64,000 nt of DNA from Elusimicrobiaceae bacterium. GTDB taxonomy: Bacteria; Elusimicrobiota; Elusimicrobia; Elusimicrobiales; Elusimicrobiaceae. The position numbers and the translations under genes are program-made. Shown here one piece after another: positions 16,016 to 23,517 of the stretch (position 1 is the stretch's first letter; each line of letters begins with the position of its first letter). The notes under the pieces are model-generated. The model was not told where the DNA came from. It ran no database searches and saw nothing but the letters and a program-made list of their open reading frames with translations. The DNA is taken from the NCBI GenBank assembly GCA_016283355.1, contig JAEEMS010000013.1, positions 1 through 64,000 on the forward strand, in the 5' to 3' direction.

Positions 16016-17191
16016 ATGATGACCGAAATTAAACTCAAAGCCAAAGAAGAACGCCGTTTGCAAGCCGGCCATTGGTGGGTATTTTCCAACGAGATTGACG
16101 GTTTAGATACCTCTATTGAGCCGGGCACGTTGGTACGTGTTGTCAATCACGAAGGCAAACAAGTGGGGTATGGTTGTTTTAACCCGCACAGTTTAATTGC
16201 GGTCCGTTTAATTACCAAAGGCGAGGGGGACTTGCCGGAAGATTTTGTGTTTGAAAATTTAGACAATGCTTATGCGTATCGCAAGGAAATCGGGGTGCGC
16301 AAATACGGCCGTATGTGCTACGGCGAGGCCGATCATATGCCCGGCCTTATCGTGGACCGTTACGGGGACGTATTGGTAGTGGATGTTTTAACGGCTGGCA
16401 TGGAGCAGTTAAAACCGCAAATTACCAAAGCACTCAAAAAAATCTTCAAACCCAAAGGCATTTATTATAAAAATGACAGTTCCTTCCGCGCGTTGGAGGG
16501 GCTCACCAACACGCCTGAAATTATCGGCGAAGTGCCCGAAGAAGTAGAAATTGAAGAGAACGGCGTAAAATACAGTGTGCCGCTTCGCGGTGGGCAGAAA
16601 ACCGGTTTTTATTTTGACCAACGCGAAAACCGCGAATTTTTAAAACCGTATTTCAAAGATAAACTGGTGCTTGATTTGTATTCCTATATTGGTTCCTTTG
16701 GCATTACGGCCGCATTGGCCGGCGCAAACCAAGTGTGGGGGTGTGATTCCTCTGCTGCGGCTGTAGAATATGCCAAGAAAAATGCGGAACTTAACGGTGT
16801 TTCGGATATTGCTATTTTCCATCGTGACGATGCCGAGCGTTTGCTTTCCGCCATGAAAAAAGGCGAACTGCCGGACCAACCCGATATCGTTTTGTTAGAC
16901 CCGCCCGCGTTTGTCAAAAGCCGCAAGGCACTCCCGCAGGCGGTTGGCTTGTATGTAAAACTTGTCAAAATGGCGCTTGAGGGTTTAAAACCCGGTGGGT
17001 ATTTGGCATTCTCCACCTGCAGCCACCATGTTTCGCGTGAACTGTTTGTGGACATTATCCGCCAAGGTGTCAGCAAATCCGGTACGAATGCGGTGCTGGT
17101 GGAATTGCGCGGCCAAGCCAAAGACCACCCGGTGCTGATCGGTATGCCGGAAACGGAATATCTGCACTTTGCATTGGTGCAAAAGCGATAA
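16016..17191 (+). CDS. rlmI: Class I rRNA large subunit methyltransferase (RlmI-like)
   Basis: A 391-residue protein with an N-terminal PUA domain (ERRLQAGHWWVFSNEIDGLD) and a C-terminal Rossmann methyltransferase. Visible motifs are the SAM site DLYSYIGSFGITAALAGANQVWGCDSS, motif IV LLDPPAFVKSRKAL, and STCSHHVS with the catalytic Cys of m5C enzymes. RlmI methylates C1962 of 23S rRNA in E. coli; this target is assumed by homology. It is last in the long plus-strand run and is followed by a strong terminator. Two consecutive ATG codons (16016, 16019) are possible starts. Confidence 0.88.
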   Translation: MMTEIKLKAKEERRLQAGHWWVFSNEIDGLDTSIEPGTLVRVVNHEGKQVGYGCFNPHSLIAVRLITKGEGDLPEDFVFENLDNAYAYRKEIGVRKYGRMCYGEADHMPGLIVDRYGDVLVVDVLTAGMEQLKPQITKALKKIFKPKGIYYKNDSSFRALEGLTNTPEIIGEVPEEVEIEENGVKYSVPLRGGQKTGFYFDQRENREFLKPYFKDKLVLDLYSYIGSFGITAALAGANQVWGCDSSAAAVEYAKKNAELNGVSDIAIFHRDDAERLLSAMKKGELPDQPDIVLLDPPAFVKSRKALPQAVGLYVKLVKMALEGLKPGGYLAFSTCSHHVSRELFVDIIRQGVSKSGTNAVLVELRGQAKDHPVLIGMPETEYLHFALVQKR

Positions 17192-17205
17192 AACTTTTAG
17201 TATAT

Positions 17206-17240
17206 AAAAACCGCCTTTACAATTTAGTAAAGGCGGTTTT
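17206..17240. terminator. Bidirectional terminator between rlmI and the paralog array
   Basis: The hairpin AAAACCGCCTTTAC-aattta-GTAAAGGCGGTTTT is long and perfect and flanked by A and T runs. It closes the plus-strand gcv run and the minus-strand five-gene array. Confidence 0.9.
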
Positions 17241-17258
17241 CTTTTTGAAGAGACTTAC

Positions 17259-18056
17259 TCATTCAACATCAACAGATATCCTAAAATTAATTGGAGCAGA
17301 AGGAATATATTTTACTCGCTTAGGGGATTCATATGTGTAAGCTCCCCCGGGTTTTGTTTGATGAGCAGAAAAATATAGCACATCACTAGAAATCGACCCC
17401 GTTGTAAACTTTACAAAGAGGCCACGCGTCCAGTAAGCGTTACCTTGAGCGTCCCATTTGCTGATATATTGGGTACGAGTTACACGTACTATGCCAAACT
17501 CGTTGCTCGTGTGGCTATTCCTTCGATCAGCAATGGCATCCATACATCCCGGCCATGCTTTACATATCTTTTCATTAGGGAAAAGAATACTGAGATTTTC
17601 CACTAAAGCATGAGTAGAAGGTTCCTGCGGCAACGGGTGCCCTGGGAATTTATTTCGCATTTCGGTGGGCGGAAGATATTTGACATTTCCACCCTTTTTA
17701 TCTGAAATCCGCAAAAATTCATAAGCTTTTATTTGACCGTTTTCGCGGGTTTGTGCGTAAAAACGGTGCCACCACACGGCTTCTTTTCCATCCCAGTCGG
17801 GAATCCAATGTGCGACTTCAGTATCTATCAACTGAAAAGAAACAGTATTGGCAGATTTTAGTCCTACCCATTCCTGGCAGCCGGGCCATTCTTCGCACAT
17901 TTGTTTCACGCGTTCATCAGCATAGAGGTTGCGTTGCTTAACAGCCGCTTTCTTTGCATTGGTGGCCAATTCTTTTGCAGAGGGTTCTTTAGCAACAGAT
18001 GCAACGCTAATTAAAACCAATGCAAAAGTCGTTGTTAGTGTTATTAGTTTTTTCAT
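17259..18056 (-). CDS. Secreted paralog-family protein, array member 5
   Basis: Last of five tandem paralogs on the minus strand; 265 residues from the ATG at 18056, after AATGGAGTGATT. The signal peptide is KKLITLTTTFALVLISVASVA. The family core is visible: RVKQMCEEWPGCQEWV, then QLIDTEVAHWIPDWDGKEAVWWHRFYAQT, a FPGHPLPQEPSTHA motif and a second Cys-Trp block, ICKAWPGCMDAIA. The C-terminus differs most from the other members. I do not recognise the family. Paired Cys within CEEWPGC suggest a disulfide in an exported protein. Confidence 0.75.
   Translation of the reverse strand: MKKLITLTTTFALVLISVASVAKEPSAKELATNAKKAAVKQRNLYADERVKQMCEEWPGCQEWVGLKSANTVSFQLIDTEVAHWIPDWDGKEAVWWHRFYAQTRENGQIKAYEFLRISDKKGGNVKYLPPTEMRNKFPGHPLPQEPSTHALVENLSILFPNEKICKAWPGCMDAIADRRNSHTSNEFGIVRVTRTQYISKWDAQGNAYWTRGLFVKFTTGSISSDVLYFSAHQTKPGGAYTYESPKRVKYIPSAPINFRISVDVE
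17864..17912. repeat. 49-bp perfect repeat shared by array members 5 and 4 (copy 1)
   Basis: Identical to 18674-18722. It encodes the Cys-Glu-Glu-Trp-Pro-Gly-Cys motif region, while flanking coding sequence differs. Confidence 0.85.
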
Positions 18057-18068
18057 AATCACTCCATT

Positions 18069-18863
18069 TTAAAAAATAAAGTCCGGGTGGTAAGGACATT
18101 GGTTAATTTTGTGCGGATTGTGATGAATATAAGCCCCACCCACTTTTTTTTGCTCTGTATAGAATGCCAAAGAAGCGCTTCCGCCGGAATAATAGTAAAG
18201 TTGTACATACAAACTGCGCGCCCAAAGAGCGTTGCCGTTTTCATCATAGTTATGAATATACTGTTCCTCTACTGCTTTACTGATACTGGCCATTTTTTCT
18301 TTAAGCAGTTCTTTACACTTATCCCATTTTAGACATTTCGCTAAACTATCGTTGGATGTAGTAGACACGTGGTAACGTGCGTGCTCGGAAGGGTGTTCTT
18401 TTATCGGATGTTCCGGAAATTTTTTAATTTCATCAGGAATGAGATAAATATACCCGCGGCTTTCCTTGATGTATTTGAGAGTGTCGGTATGAGAATTATC
18501 CCTGTCTATTTTAATTCGTTCAAAGCGGTAGGCCTTTGCTTTGCTACCTTCCACTGTTTGCAGATAAAAGATATGTTTCCAAAGGGTCTCATTTTTCTCA
18601 AAATGAGTTATCCTGTGTTCTATTTCCGCATCAATCACGTGGAAGGAGCCGGGTTGCTGGGCGGCGCGGTTGGCTACCCATTCCTGGCAGCCGGGCCATT
18701 CTTCGCACATTTGTTTCACGCGTGGTTTGCTGTAAATAGAGGCATATTTGCTTGTTTCCCGTTTTACGGCCGCTGCCAATTCTTTAGGGGTGCTCTTGGC
18801 GTATACATAAGAAACGCTTGCCAAAATGAGCAAGGTACTGATAATCACAAATAATTTCTTCAT
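18069..18863 (-). CDS. Secreted paralog-family protein, array member 4
   Basis: 264 residues from the ATG at 18863, preceded by GAGGAGCATAAA; an upstream ATG at 18956 would lie inside the previous gene and put 31 polar residues before the signal peptide KKLFVIISTLLILASVSYVYA. It shares VKQMCEEWPGCQEWVANR, DAEIEHRI, KKFPEHPIKEHPSEHARY and a second block, LAKCLKWDKCKELL. A 49-bp stretch coding the Cys-Trp motif is identical to one in member 5. Function unknown. Confidence 0.75.
   Translation of the reverse strand: MKKLFVIISTLLILASVSYVYAKSTPKELAAAVKRETSKYASIYSKPRVKQMCEEWPGCQEWVANRAAQQPGSFHVIDAEIEHRITHFEKNETLWKHIFYLQTVEGSKAKAYRFERIKIDRDNSHTDTLKYIKESRGYIYLIPDEIKKFPEHPIKEHPSEHARYHVSTTSNDSLAKCLKWDKCKELLKEKMASISKAVEEQYIHNYDENGNALWARSLYVQLYYYSGGSASLAFYTEQKKVGGAYIHHNPHKINQCPYHPDFIF
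18674..18722. repeat. 49-bp perfect repeat shared by array members 5 and 4 (copy 2)
   Basis: Identical to 17864-17912, within array member 4. Confidence 0.85.
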
Positions 18864-18879
18864 TTTATGCTCCTCATCA

Positions 18880-19668
18880 TTAGTGACGTATAAAGAAGGC
18901 AAAATCAGGTTGTCTGTCTGCTTCCTGCAAAACAGAGTTTGCCTTTTTTGCATCAATATATTTAAACGGTTCCCCTAATTTATTTTGGCGTGCTATTAAT
19001 GCCCCTTTAGGGAAGGAAAGGACATTTAGAAACCAAGGGGCCCAATCCAAGCGGCGCACCCAAAGCGGGTTGTCTTTTTCATCCCAAAGAACGCGTTGTT
19101 GTTCTATGGCGCTCATTACCTGTAACCAGGAATTATCCATCATGGAGCCGGCCCATCTTTTGCGTAGTTTGTTGTCTTTCGGGAGGTCAACGGGGCCAAT
19201 TTCCCAGGTTTCTATTACACACTTAGCGTGTTCGGAAGGCATATCGGTAAACGGGTGTCCGGGGAATTTCTTAATTTCCTTAAGATCAAAACCGAATTCC
19301 TTATCCTTTGCGATAACATAAGCTCGTGTTTGTAAATCTTCCATTGTTTTTATGTACAAGTTGTAATGCCAAATGGATGCTACGCTCCATGGGGATTTCT
19401 TCTCTGGGTTAGTAACATAATATTCCACTTCCGCATCAATAATGTGGAAAGAAGGGTTTTTCTTGTGCTGTTCTTTGGCCCATTTTTCACAACCGGGCCA
19501 TTCTCGGCACATTGTTTTTACGCGGTCGAACATATAGTATTTTTCCTGTTCCAACACTTTACGCGCGATATTGGACTTCAACTTGGAAGTTGTGGCCTGT
19601 GCATATGTGGGTACCAAGCTGATTAAAATGAGTGTTGCACTGAGTAATAAGCAATATAATTTTTTCAT
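18880..19668 (-). CDS. Secreted paralog-family protein, array member 3
   Basis: 262 residues with signal peptide KKLYCLLLSATLILISLVPTYAQ. Family landmarks: RVKTMCREWPGCEKWAKEQ, HIIDAEVEYYVTNPE, KKFPGHPFTDMPSEHAK, DEKDNPLWVRRLDWAPW, and the C-terminal block NKLGEPFKYIDAKKANSVL. It is most like members 1 and 2. The first 92 coding bases are identical at 91 positions to those of member 2, whereas the mature parts diverge. The next gene starts 16 nt after its stop. Function unknown. Confidence 0.75.
   Translation of the reverse strand: MKKLYCLLLSATLILISLVPTYAQATTSKLKSNIARKVLEQEKYYMFDRVKTMCREWPGCEKWAKEQHKKNPSFHIIDAEVEYYVTNPEKKSPWSVASIWHYNLYIKTMEDLQTRAYVIAKDKEFGFDLKEIKKFPGHPFTDMPSEHAKCVIETWEIGPVDLPKDNKLRKRWAGSMMDNSWLQVMSAIEQQRVLWDEKDNPLWVRRLDWAPWFLNVLSFPKGALIARQNKLGEPFKYIDAKKANSVLQEADRQPDFAFFIRH
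19577..19668. repeat. 92-bp near-perfect repeat covering the signal peptide of member 3
   Basis: Matches 20366-20457 at 91 of 92 positions. It spans the start codon, signal peptide and the first mature residues. Confidence 0.85.
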
Positions 19669-19698
19669 AAAATATCCTTTAATACCTTTATCCTATCT

Positions 19699-20457
19699 TT
19701 AGAGAGAAAAATTAGGAGTATCCGAGGAAGATGTTCTATGCAAAATTGAATTTGAATTCTTCGCATCAATATACTTAAACGGATCTCCCAATTTTTGTTG
19801 ACGGGCGATTAATGCCCCTACACGCGTTTTATCGTCAACGGCCCCGGCAAGAGTAAAATCAAGGCGACGTTCCCATCTCGGATTATCTCCATTCTTGTCC
19901 CAAATGACGCGTTGTTGCTCGCTGGCCCATCGAATATGCGGCCAAAAAGGTCCTATGGCTTGGGGCCATTTTTTATATATTTCACTACCTACGTATTTGG
20001 AGTGTTGTGCAGGCATATTGGTAAACGGATGCCCCGGAAATTTTTTGATTTTTTCAGGTAAGGGACGAAAATACTGTTTAGTACTTACAGGAACCGCATA
20101 AATTGTTTGGAGTCTTGCGCGAAACAAGTAAACTTGCGGCCGCCAATCCTCAAACACTTCTATATAAAGGTTATAGGCCCAAACAAGTTCCACGGGGTCT
20201 ATTACGTAGTATTCCACTTCCGCGTCTCTGATTTTAAAGGACGGGTTTTCTTTGTAGCGTGCCATGGCCCATTCCTTGCATTTGGGCCATTCCTCGCATA
20301 TTATTTTTACGCGGTCGGACATGTAAAAATCTTCACGTTCTAATAATTTGTGCACAATGTTGGATTTCAACTTGGAAGTTGTGGCCTGTGCATATGTGGG
20401 TGCCAAGCTGATTAAAATGAGTGTTGCACTGAGTAATAAGCAATATAATTTTTTCAT
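19699..20457 (-). CDS. Secreted paralog-family protein, array member 2
   Basis: 252 residues from the ATG at 20457, which overlaps the stop of member 1 in ATGA and so is translationally coupled. The signal peptide KKLYCLLLSATLILISLAPTYAQ is almost that of member 3. Landmarks are RVKIICEEWPKCKEWAMAR, IRDAEVEYYVIDP, KKFPGHPFTNMPAQHSK, WDKNGDNPRWERRLDF and KLGDPFKYIDAKNSNSIL. An upstream ATG at 20499 is rejected because it lies inside the neighbouring gene. Function unknown. Confidence 0.75.
   Translation of the reverse strand: MKKLYCLLLSATLILISLAPTYAQATTSKLKSNIVHKLLEREDFYMSDRVKIICEEWPKCKEWAMARYKENPSFKIRDAEVEYYVIDPVELVWAYNLYIEVFEDWRPQVYLFRARLQTIYAVPVSTKQYFRPLPEKIKKFPGHPFTNMPAQHSKYVGSEIYKKWPQAIGPFWPHIRWASEQQRVIWDKNGDNPRWERRLDFTLAGAVDDKTRVGALIARQQKLGDPFKYIDAKNSNSILHRTSSSDTPNFSL
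20366..20457. repeat. 92-bp near-perfect repeat covering the signal peptide of member 2
   Basis: Matches 19577-19668 with one difference (Val/Ala in the signal peptide). Confidence 0.85.
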
Positions 20458-21350
20458 TTGTTTGATACCTCTTTTGGGCGATATACTACCGTAATACAAA
20501 AATGTGGAATATAGTGTGCCCTAATTAAAATAGAATTCGCTTTTTTCGCATCAATGTATTTAAACGGTTCTCCTAATTTATTTTGGCGCGCAATCACCGC
20601 ATATCTTTTCATATCTTCGACAGGATATATGCCGGAGAATATAATGTAATCAAAGCGGCGCTCCCAGCAGGGATTGCCGTTTTTGTCCCAAATAACACGC
20701 TGTTGTTCCACGCCTCTTCCCATTTGCCACCAATGTTCATCAGATATTTCCGGCCATCTCTGGCGCATTTTTTTGCTGTGGTAGGGGGCTCCATAACGCT
20801 CTTCCAATTCGTACCTGGCATGGTTGGAGGGCATATCAGTAAATGGGTGGCCGGGGAACTTTGCGATTTTTTGAGGAGTGTCCGGGAAAGAATAAGGATT
20901 TTCGGATTTGTGATTAATTTCCGTTCTAAATACGTAAAATTGTTCTTGTAAATTTTCCAACACTTTTACGTAAAAATTGTGTTGCCAAAAAGGCCATCCA
21001 GAATTCTGTTCAACATAATATTCCACTTCCGCATCAATAATGGTAAATGATGGATTTTCCTTTCGGCGTGTCATGGCCCATTCCTTGCATTTGGGCCATT
21101 CTCGGCACATTGTTTTTACGCGGTCAAACAAATAATACTTTTCACGTTCTAATATTCTGTTACGTTCTGATATCCTGCGCGCTACGTTGCTTTGGAGAGC
21201 AGATTGTGGCTGGTCATCTATAAGACATTTGCGGGGGTGAGCTTGTCTAGTGTTAGCTTGGGAAGTTTGGGCTTGTACATATACCGGGGCAAGCAGAAAA
21301 CTCGCAGACATCAACATAAGTATTCGTTTCAAGGTAAACAATTTCTTCAT
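20454..21350 (-). CDS. Secreted paralog-family protein, array member 1
   Basis: First gene of the array, 298 residues from the ATG at 21350 (ribosome site GGAGCGAACA). Signal peptide KKLFTLKRILMLMSASFLLAPVYVQA. A member-specific insert of about 45 residues (HPRKCLIDDQPQSALQSNVARRISERNRILERE) precedes the shared core: RVKTMCREWPKCKEWAM, IIDAEVEYYVEQNSGWPFWQHNFYVKV, AKFPGHPFTDMPSNHARYE and NKLGEPFKYIDAKKANSIL. A partial copy of the composite upstream element lies at 21407-21451, so all five genes probably share this promoter. Confidence 0.75.
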   Translation of the reverse strand: MKKLFTLKRILMLMSASFLLAPVYVQAQTSQANTRQAHPRKCLIDDQPQSALQSNVARRISERNRILEREKYYLFDRVKTMCREWPKCKEWAMTRRKENPSFTIIDAEVEYYVEQNSGWPFWQHNFYVKVLENLQEQFYVFRTEINHKSENPYSFPDTPQKIAKFPGHPFTDMPSNHARYELEERYGAPYHSKKMRQRWPEISDEHWWQMGRGVEQQRVIWDKNGNPCWERRFDYIIFSGIYPVEDMKRYAVIARQNKLGEPFKYIDAKKANSILIRAHYIPHFCITVVYRPKEVSNK

Positions 21351-21406
21351 TGTTCGCTCCTGTAAGGATACATTTTCCAAAATTCTATAATTTCCCCCAG
21401 ATTATC

Positions 21407-21451
21407 GCAAGGGCCAAAAGACCCAAGTGTTGCGTGGGCCTTTTGACGCCT
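21407..21451 (-). promoter_or_regulatory. Composite upstream element, partial copy D, before the paralog array
   Basis: Read toward the array, the near-palindrome TGGGTCTTTTGGCCC is followed by CTTGC, as in copies A-C. Upstream, an inverted partner GGCGTCAAAAGGCCCA replaces the ATCTAGG half. A TATAGA box follows at 21384-21389, and the first gene starts 57 nt below the element. Confidence 0.45.
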
Positions 21452-21499
21452 GTTTTGTATTGCGCGTCCTAACAAAATTTGGTATTATATTACTGTAAT

Positions 21500-21571
21500 G
21501 CCGAGGTAGCTCAGTGGTAGAGCACTGGTCTGAAAAACCAGGTGTCGACAGTTCGATCCTGTCCCTCGGCA
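21500..21571 (+). tRNA. tRNA-Phe (GAA)
   Basis: A complete cloverleaf: acceptor GCCGAGG/CCTCGGC with discriminator A, D stem GCTC/GAGC, anticodon stem CTGGT/ACCAG with loop CTGAAAA (anticodon GAA), T stem GACAG/CTGTC with loop TTCGATC. The 3' CCA is not encoded. Confidence 0.97.
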
Positions 21572-21580
21572 TTTCGCTTT

Positions 21581-22042
21581 TTATATAAAAGAGTGTTTTT
21601 CAAATTCCCGCACAACGTTTTCCAAGTATTGCTGGTCTTCTGCGTCAAAGCGGTTTTCAATGGGGGAATCTATATCCAGTACACCCCACACTTGCTTGTT
21701 TTTGAAAATCGGTATAACAATTTCACTTTTAGAAGCACTATCGCACGCAATGTGGCCGGGGAATTTATGTACATCGGCCACTCGTTGGGTTTGGCCGGTT
21801 TGCGCACATGTGCCACATACGCCACGCCCCATTTTTATCCGCACACAAGCCGGTTTACCTTGAAATGGTCCCAATACCAGTTCGTTCCCGCGTAAGATGT
21901 AAAACCCGGCCCAATTCAAATCGGGCAGTCCGTTAAAAAGGGCCGAGGATACATTGGCCATATTGGCTATTGCATCCGTTTCCATTTGCAAAAGAGCGGT
22001 AATTTGAGGAATTAAACTTTTATAAATTTGATTTTTTGTCAT
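21581..22042 (-). CDS. msrC: Free methionine-(R)-sulfoxide reductase (GAF domain)
   Basis: A 153-residue single GAF domain of the fRMsr type. It reduces free methionine-R-sulfoxide using Cys chemistry. The conserved Cys residues are all present: GKPACVRIKMGRGVCGTCAQTG and HKFPGHIACDSASKSEIVIPI. N-terminal DAIANMANVSSALFNGLPDLNWAGFYI and C-terminal WGVLDIDSPIENRFDAED are typical. The enzyme protects against oxidative damage in the cytoplasm. On its own strand, TACAAT ends 6 nt before the ATG and there is no ribosome site, so the mRNA is probably leaderless. The gene is convergent with tRNA-Phe. Confidence 0.9.
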   Translation of the reverse strand: MTKNQIYKSLIPQITALLQMETDAIANMANVSSALFNGLPDLNWAGFYILRGNELVLGPFQGKPACVRIKMGRGVCGTCAQTGQTQRVADVHKFPGHIACDSASKSEIVIPIFKNKQVWGVLDIDSPIENRFDAEDQQYLENVVREFEKHSFI

Positions 22043-22106
22043 AGCCCAATTGTAGCAAAATTATTGTATCCCCATTTGAAAAGAGGTACACTGTATATAA
22101 TAAGTT

Positions 22107-22128
22107 TTTTTAGGTCTGTCCCTAAAAA
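22107..22128 (+). promoter_or_regulatory. Leader hairpin before the 2-oxoacid oxidoreductase operon
   Basis: TTTTTAGG-tctgtc-CCTAAAAA lies just downstream of a TATAAT box (22096-22101) and before the ribosome site GAGGAGG. It could be an operator or a stabilising leader hairpin. No function is demonstrable. Confidence 0.35.
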
Positions 22129-22142
22129 CGCAGAGGAGGCTT

Positions 22143-22349
22143 ATGCCCAAAATTGAAGTGGACACCAACCGCTGCAAAGCGTGTTATCTGTGTGTGAACG
22201 TGTGCCCGAAGAAATGTTTGGCCCCTTCAAAAACGATTAGTAAGAAAGGGTATTTCCCGGCGCAGCAAATCCGGCCGGAGGATTGTATCGGCTGCAAGAT
22301 GTGTTATGTGATGTGCCCCGATGTGGCCATTACGGTACTAAAGGACTGA
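22143..22349 (+). CDS. korD: 2-oxoacid:ferredoxin oxidoreductase, ferredoxin-like delta subunit
   Basis: A 68-residue protein with two [4Fe-4S] motifs, CKACYLCVNVCPKKC and CIGCKMCYVMCPD. It passes electrons from the catalytic subunits to free ferredoxin. It is the first gene of a four-gene operon in delta-alpha-beta-gamma order, with a strong GAGGAGG ribosome site and 4 nt to the alpha gene. The fourth Cys of each cluster is followed by Pro, as usual. Confidence 0.9.
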   Translation: MPKIEVDTNRCKACYLCVNVCPKKCLAPSKTISKKGYFPAQQIRPEDCIGCKMCYVMCPDVAITVLKD

Positions 22350-22353
22350 TTTT

Positions 22354-23517
22354 ATGACCCAAAAAACATTACGTAAAGGCAACGAAGCCCTGGCCGAAGG
22401 TGCCATCCGTGCCGGTGCACGATTTTTTGCCGGCTATCCTATTACCCCCCAAAACGAAGTGCCGGAATATATGGCGGCCCATATGGCTGACAACGGGGGT
22501 GCATTTGTCCAAGCGGAAAGTGAAGTAGCCGCTATCAATATGGTGTACGGCGCTGCTGCTACCGGTACGCGCAGTATGACCAGTTCTTCCTCCCCGGGGA
22601 TTAGTTTAAAGCAAGAAGGGATTACCTATTTAGCCAGTGCCGATTTACCGTGTCTTATCGTAAACGTAATGCGCGGTGGACCGGGGTTAGGCAGCATTTC
22701 CGGTGCGCAGGGGGATTATTTCCAAGCCACACGTGGCGGTGGGAACGGGGACTATCACATCATTGTATTGGCTCCCAATTCTGTGGAAGAATTAGGAAAT
22801 TTCCCCAAACTCGGTTTCGATTTAGCGGAAAAATACCGTATGCCGTGCATGATTTTGGCCGACGGAATTTTGGGCCAAATGATGGAAAGTATGGCGTTTA
22901 ACTTTGACCCTGTGGACCCAAACAAAATCGGCAAGTTTGACTGGGCCGTGGATATCCACAAAAACGGCCGCAAGAAAAGCAAAGTGTTTTCTTACAAAGG
23001 GGACAATTTAATTGCGGATGTTACCGAGCGCGCCAAACGCTATGGCCTAATCGAAAAAACCGAAGCCCGCTATGAAGCCCGCAACTGTGAAGGGGCGGAT
23101 GTCATTTTAGTAGCGTATGGTCTGTCTTCCCGTGCTTGTTTGGAAGCGGTAAGCAAGGCTGAAGAAAAGGGCTTAAAAGTGGGCCTTTTCCGCCCGATTA
23201 CACTTTGGCCGTTCCCTTCCAAAGCCCTCAAAGAGGTATCACAAAAAGCCAAAGGTATTTTGGTGGTGGAACAAAGTTTGGGCCAGTTGGTACAAGACGT
23301 AAAGCTTGCCGTTGGGGACAGTGTGCCAGTAGGGCTTAATGCTTATCCTGCCGGCGGTCAACCGGACGGTGAGCAAATTTTAACGGCAGCCAAATCGCTC
23401 TTAACCGGCAAAAAAGAAGGACTTTTTGATTTACAAACTCATGCCGAAGGATTTACCTATGAATGCAAGCGGGACTTGTCGCTTGGTGTGCAAGGCGACC
23501 GCAAGGAGGTAAAATAA
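22354..23517 (+). CDS. korA: 2-oxoacid:ferredoxin oxidoreductase, alpha subunit (KorA/VorB-like)
   Basis: A 387-residue alpha subunit. GNEALAEGAIRAGARFFAGYPITPQNEVPEYMA is the typical N-terminus, and FVQAESEVAAINMVYGAAATGTRSMTSSSSPGISL the pyrimidine-binding region. The C-terminal domain (ILVVEQSLGQLVQDVKLAVG) matches the family. The complex oxidatively decarboxylates a 2-oxoacid to its acyl-CoA and reduces ferredoxin. Sequence alone does not decide between 2-oxoglutarate and branched-chain 2-oxoacids; a branched-chain role would fit amino-acid fermentation. Confidence 0.88.
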   Translation: MTQKTLRKGNEALAEGAIRAGARFFAGYPITPQNEVPEYMAAHMADNGGAFVQAESEVAAINMVYGAAATGTRSMTSSSSPGISLKQEGITYLASADLPCLIVNVMRGGPGLGSISGAQGDYFQATRGGGNGDYHIIVLAPNSVEELGNFPKLGFDLAEKYRMPCMILADGILGQMMESMAFNFDPVDPNKIGKFDWAVDIHKNGRKKSKVFSYKGDNLIADVTERAKRYGLIEKTEARYEARNCEGADVILVAYGLSSRACLEAVSKAEEKGLKVGLFRPITLWPFPSKALKEVSQKAKGILVVEQSLGQLVQDVKLAVGDSVPVGLNAYPAGGQPDGEQILTAAKSLLTGKKEGLFDLQTHAEGFTYECKRDLSLGVQGDRKEVK

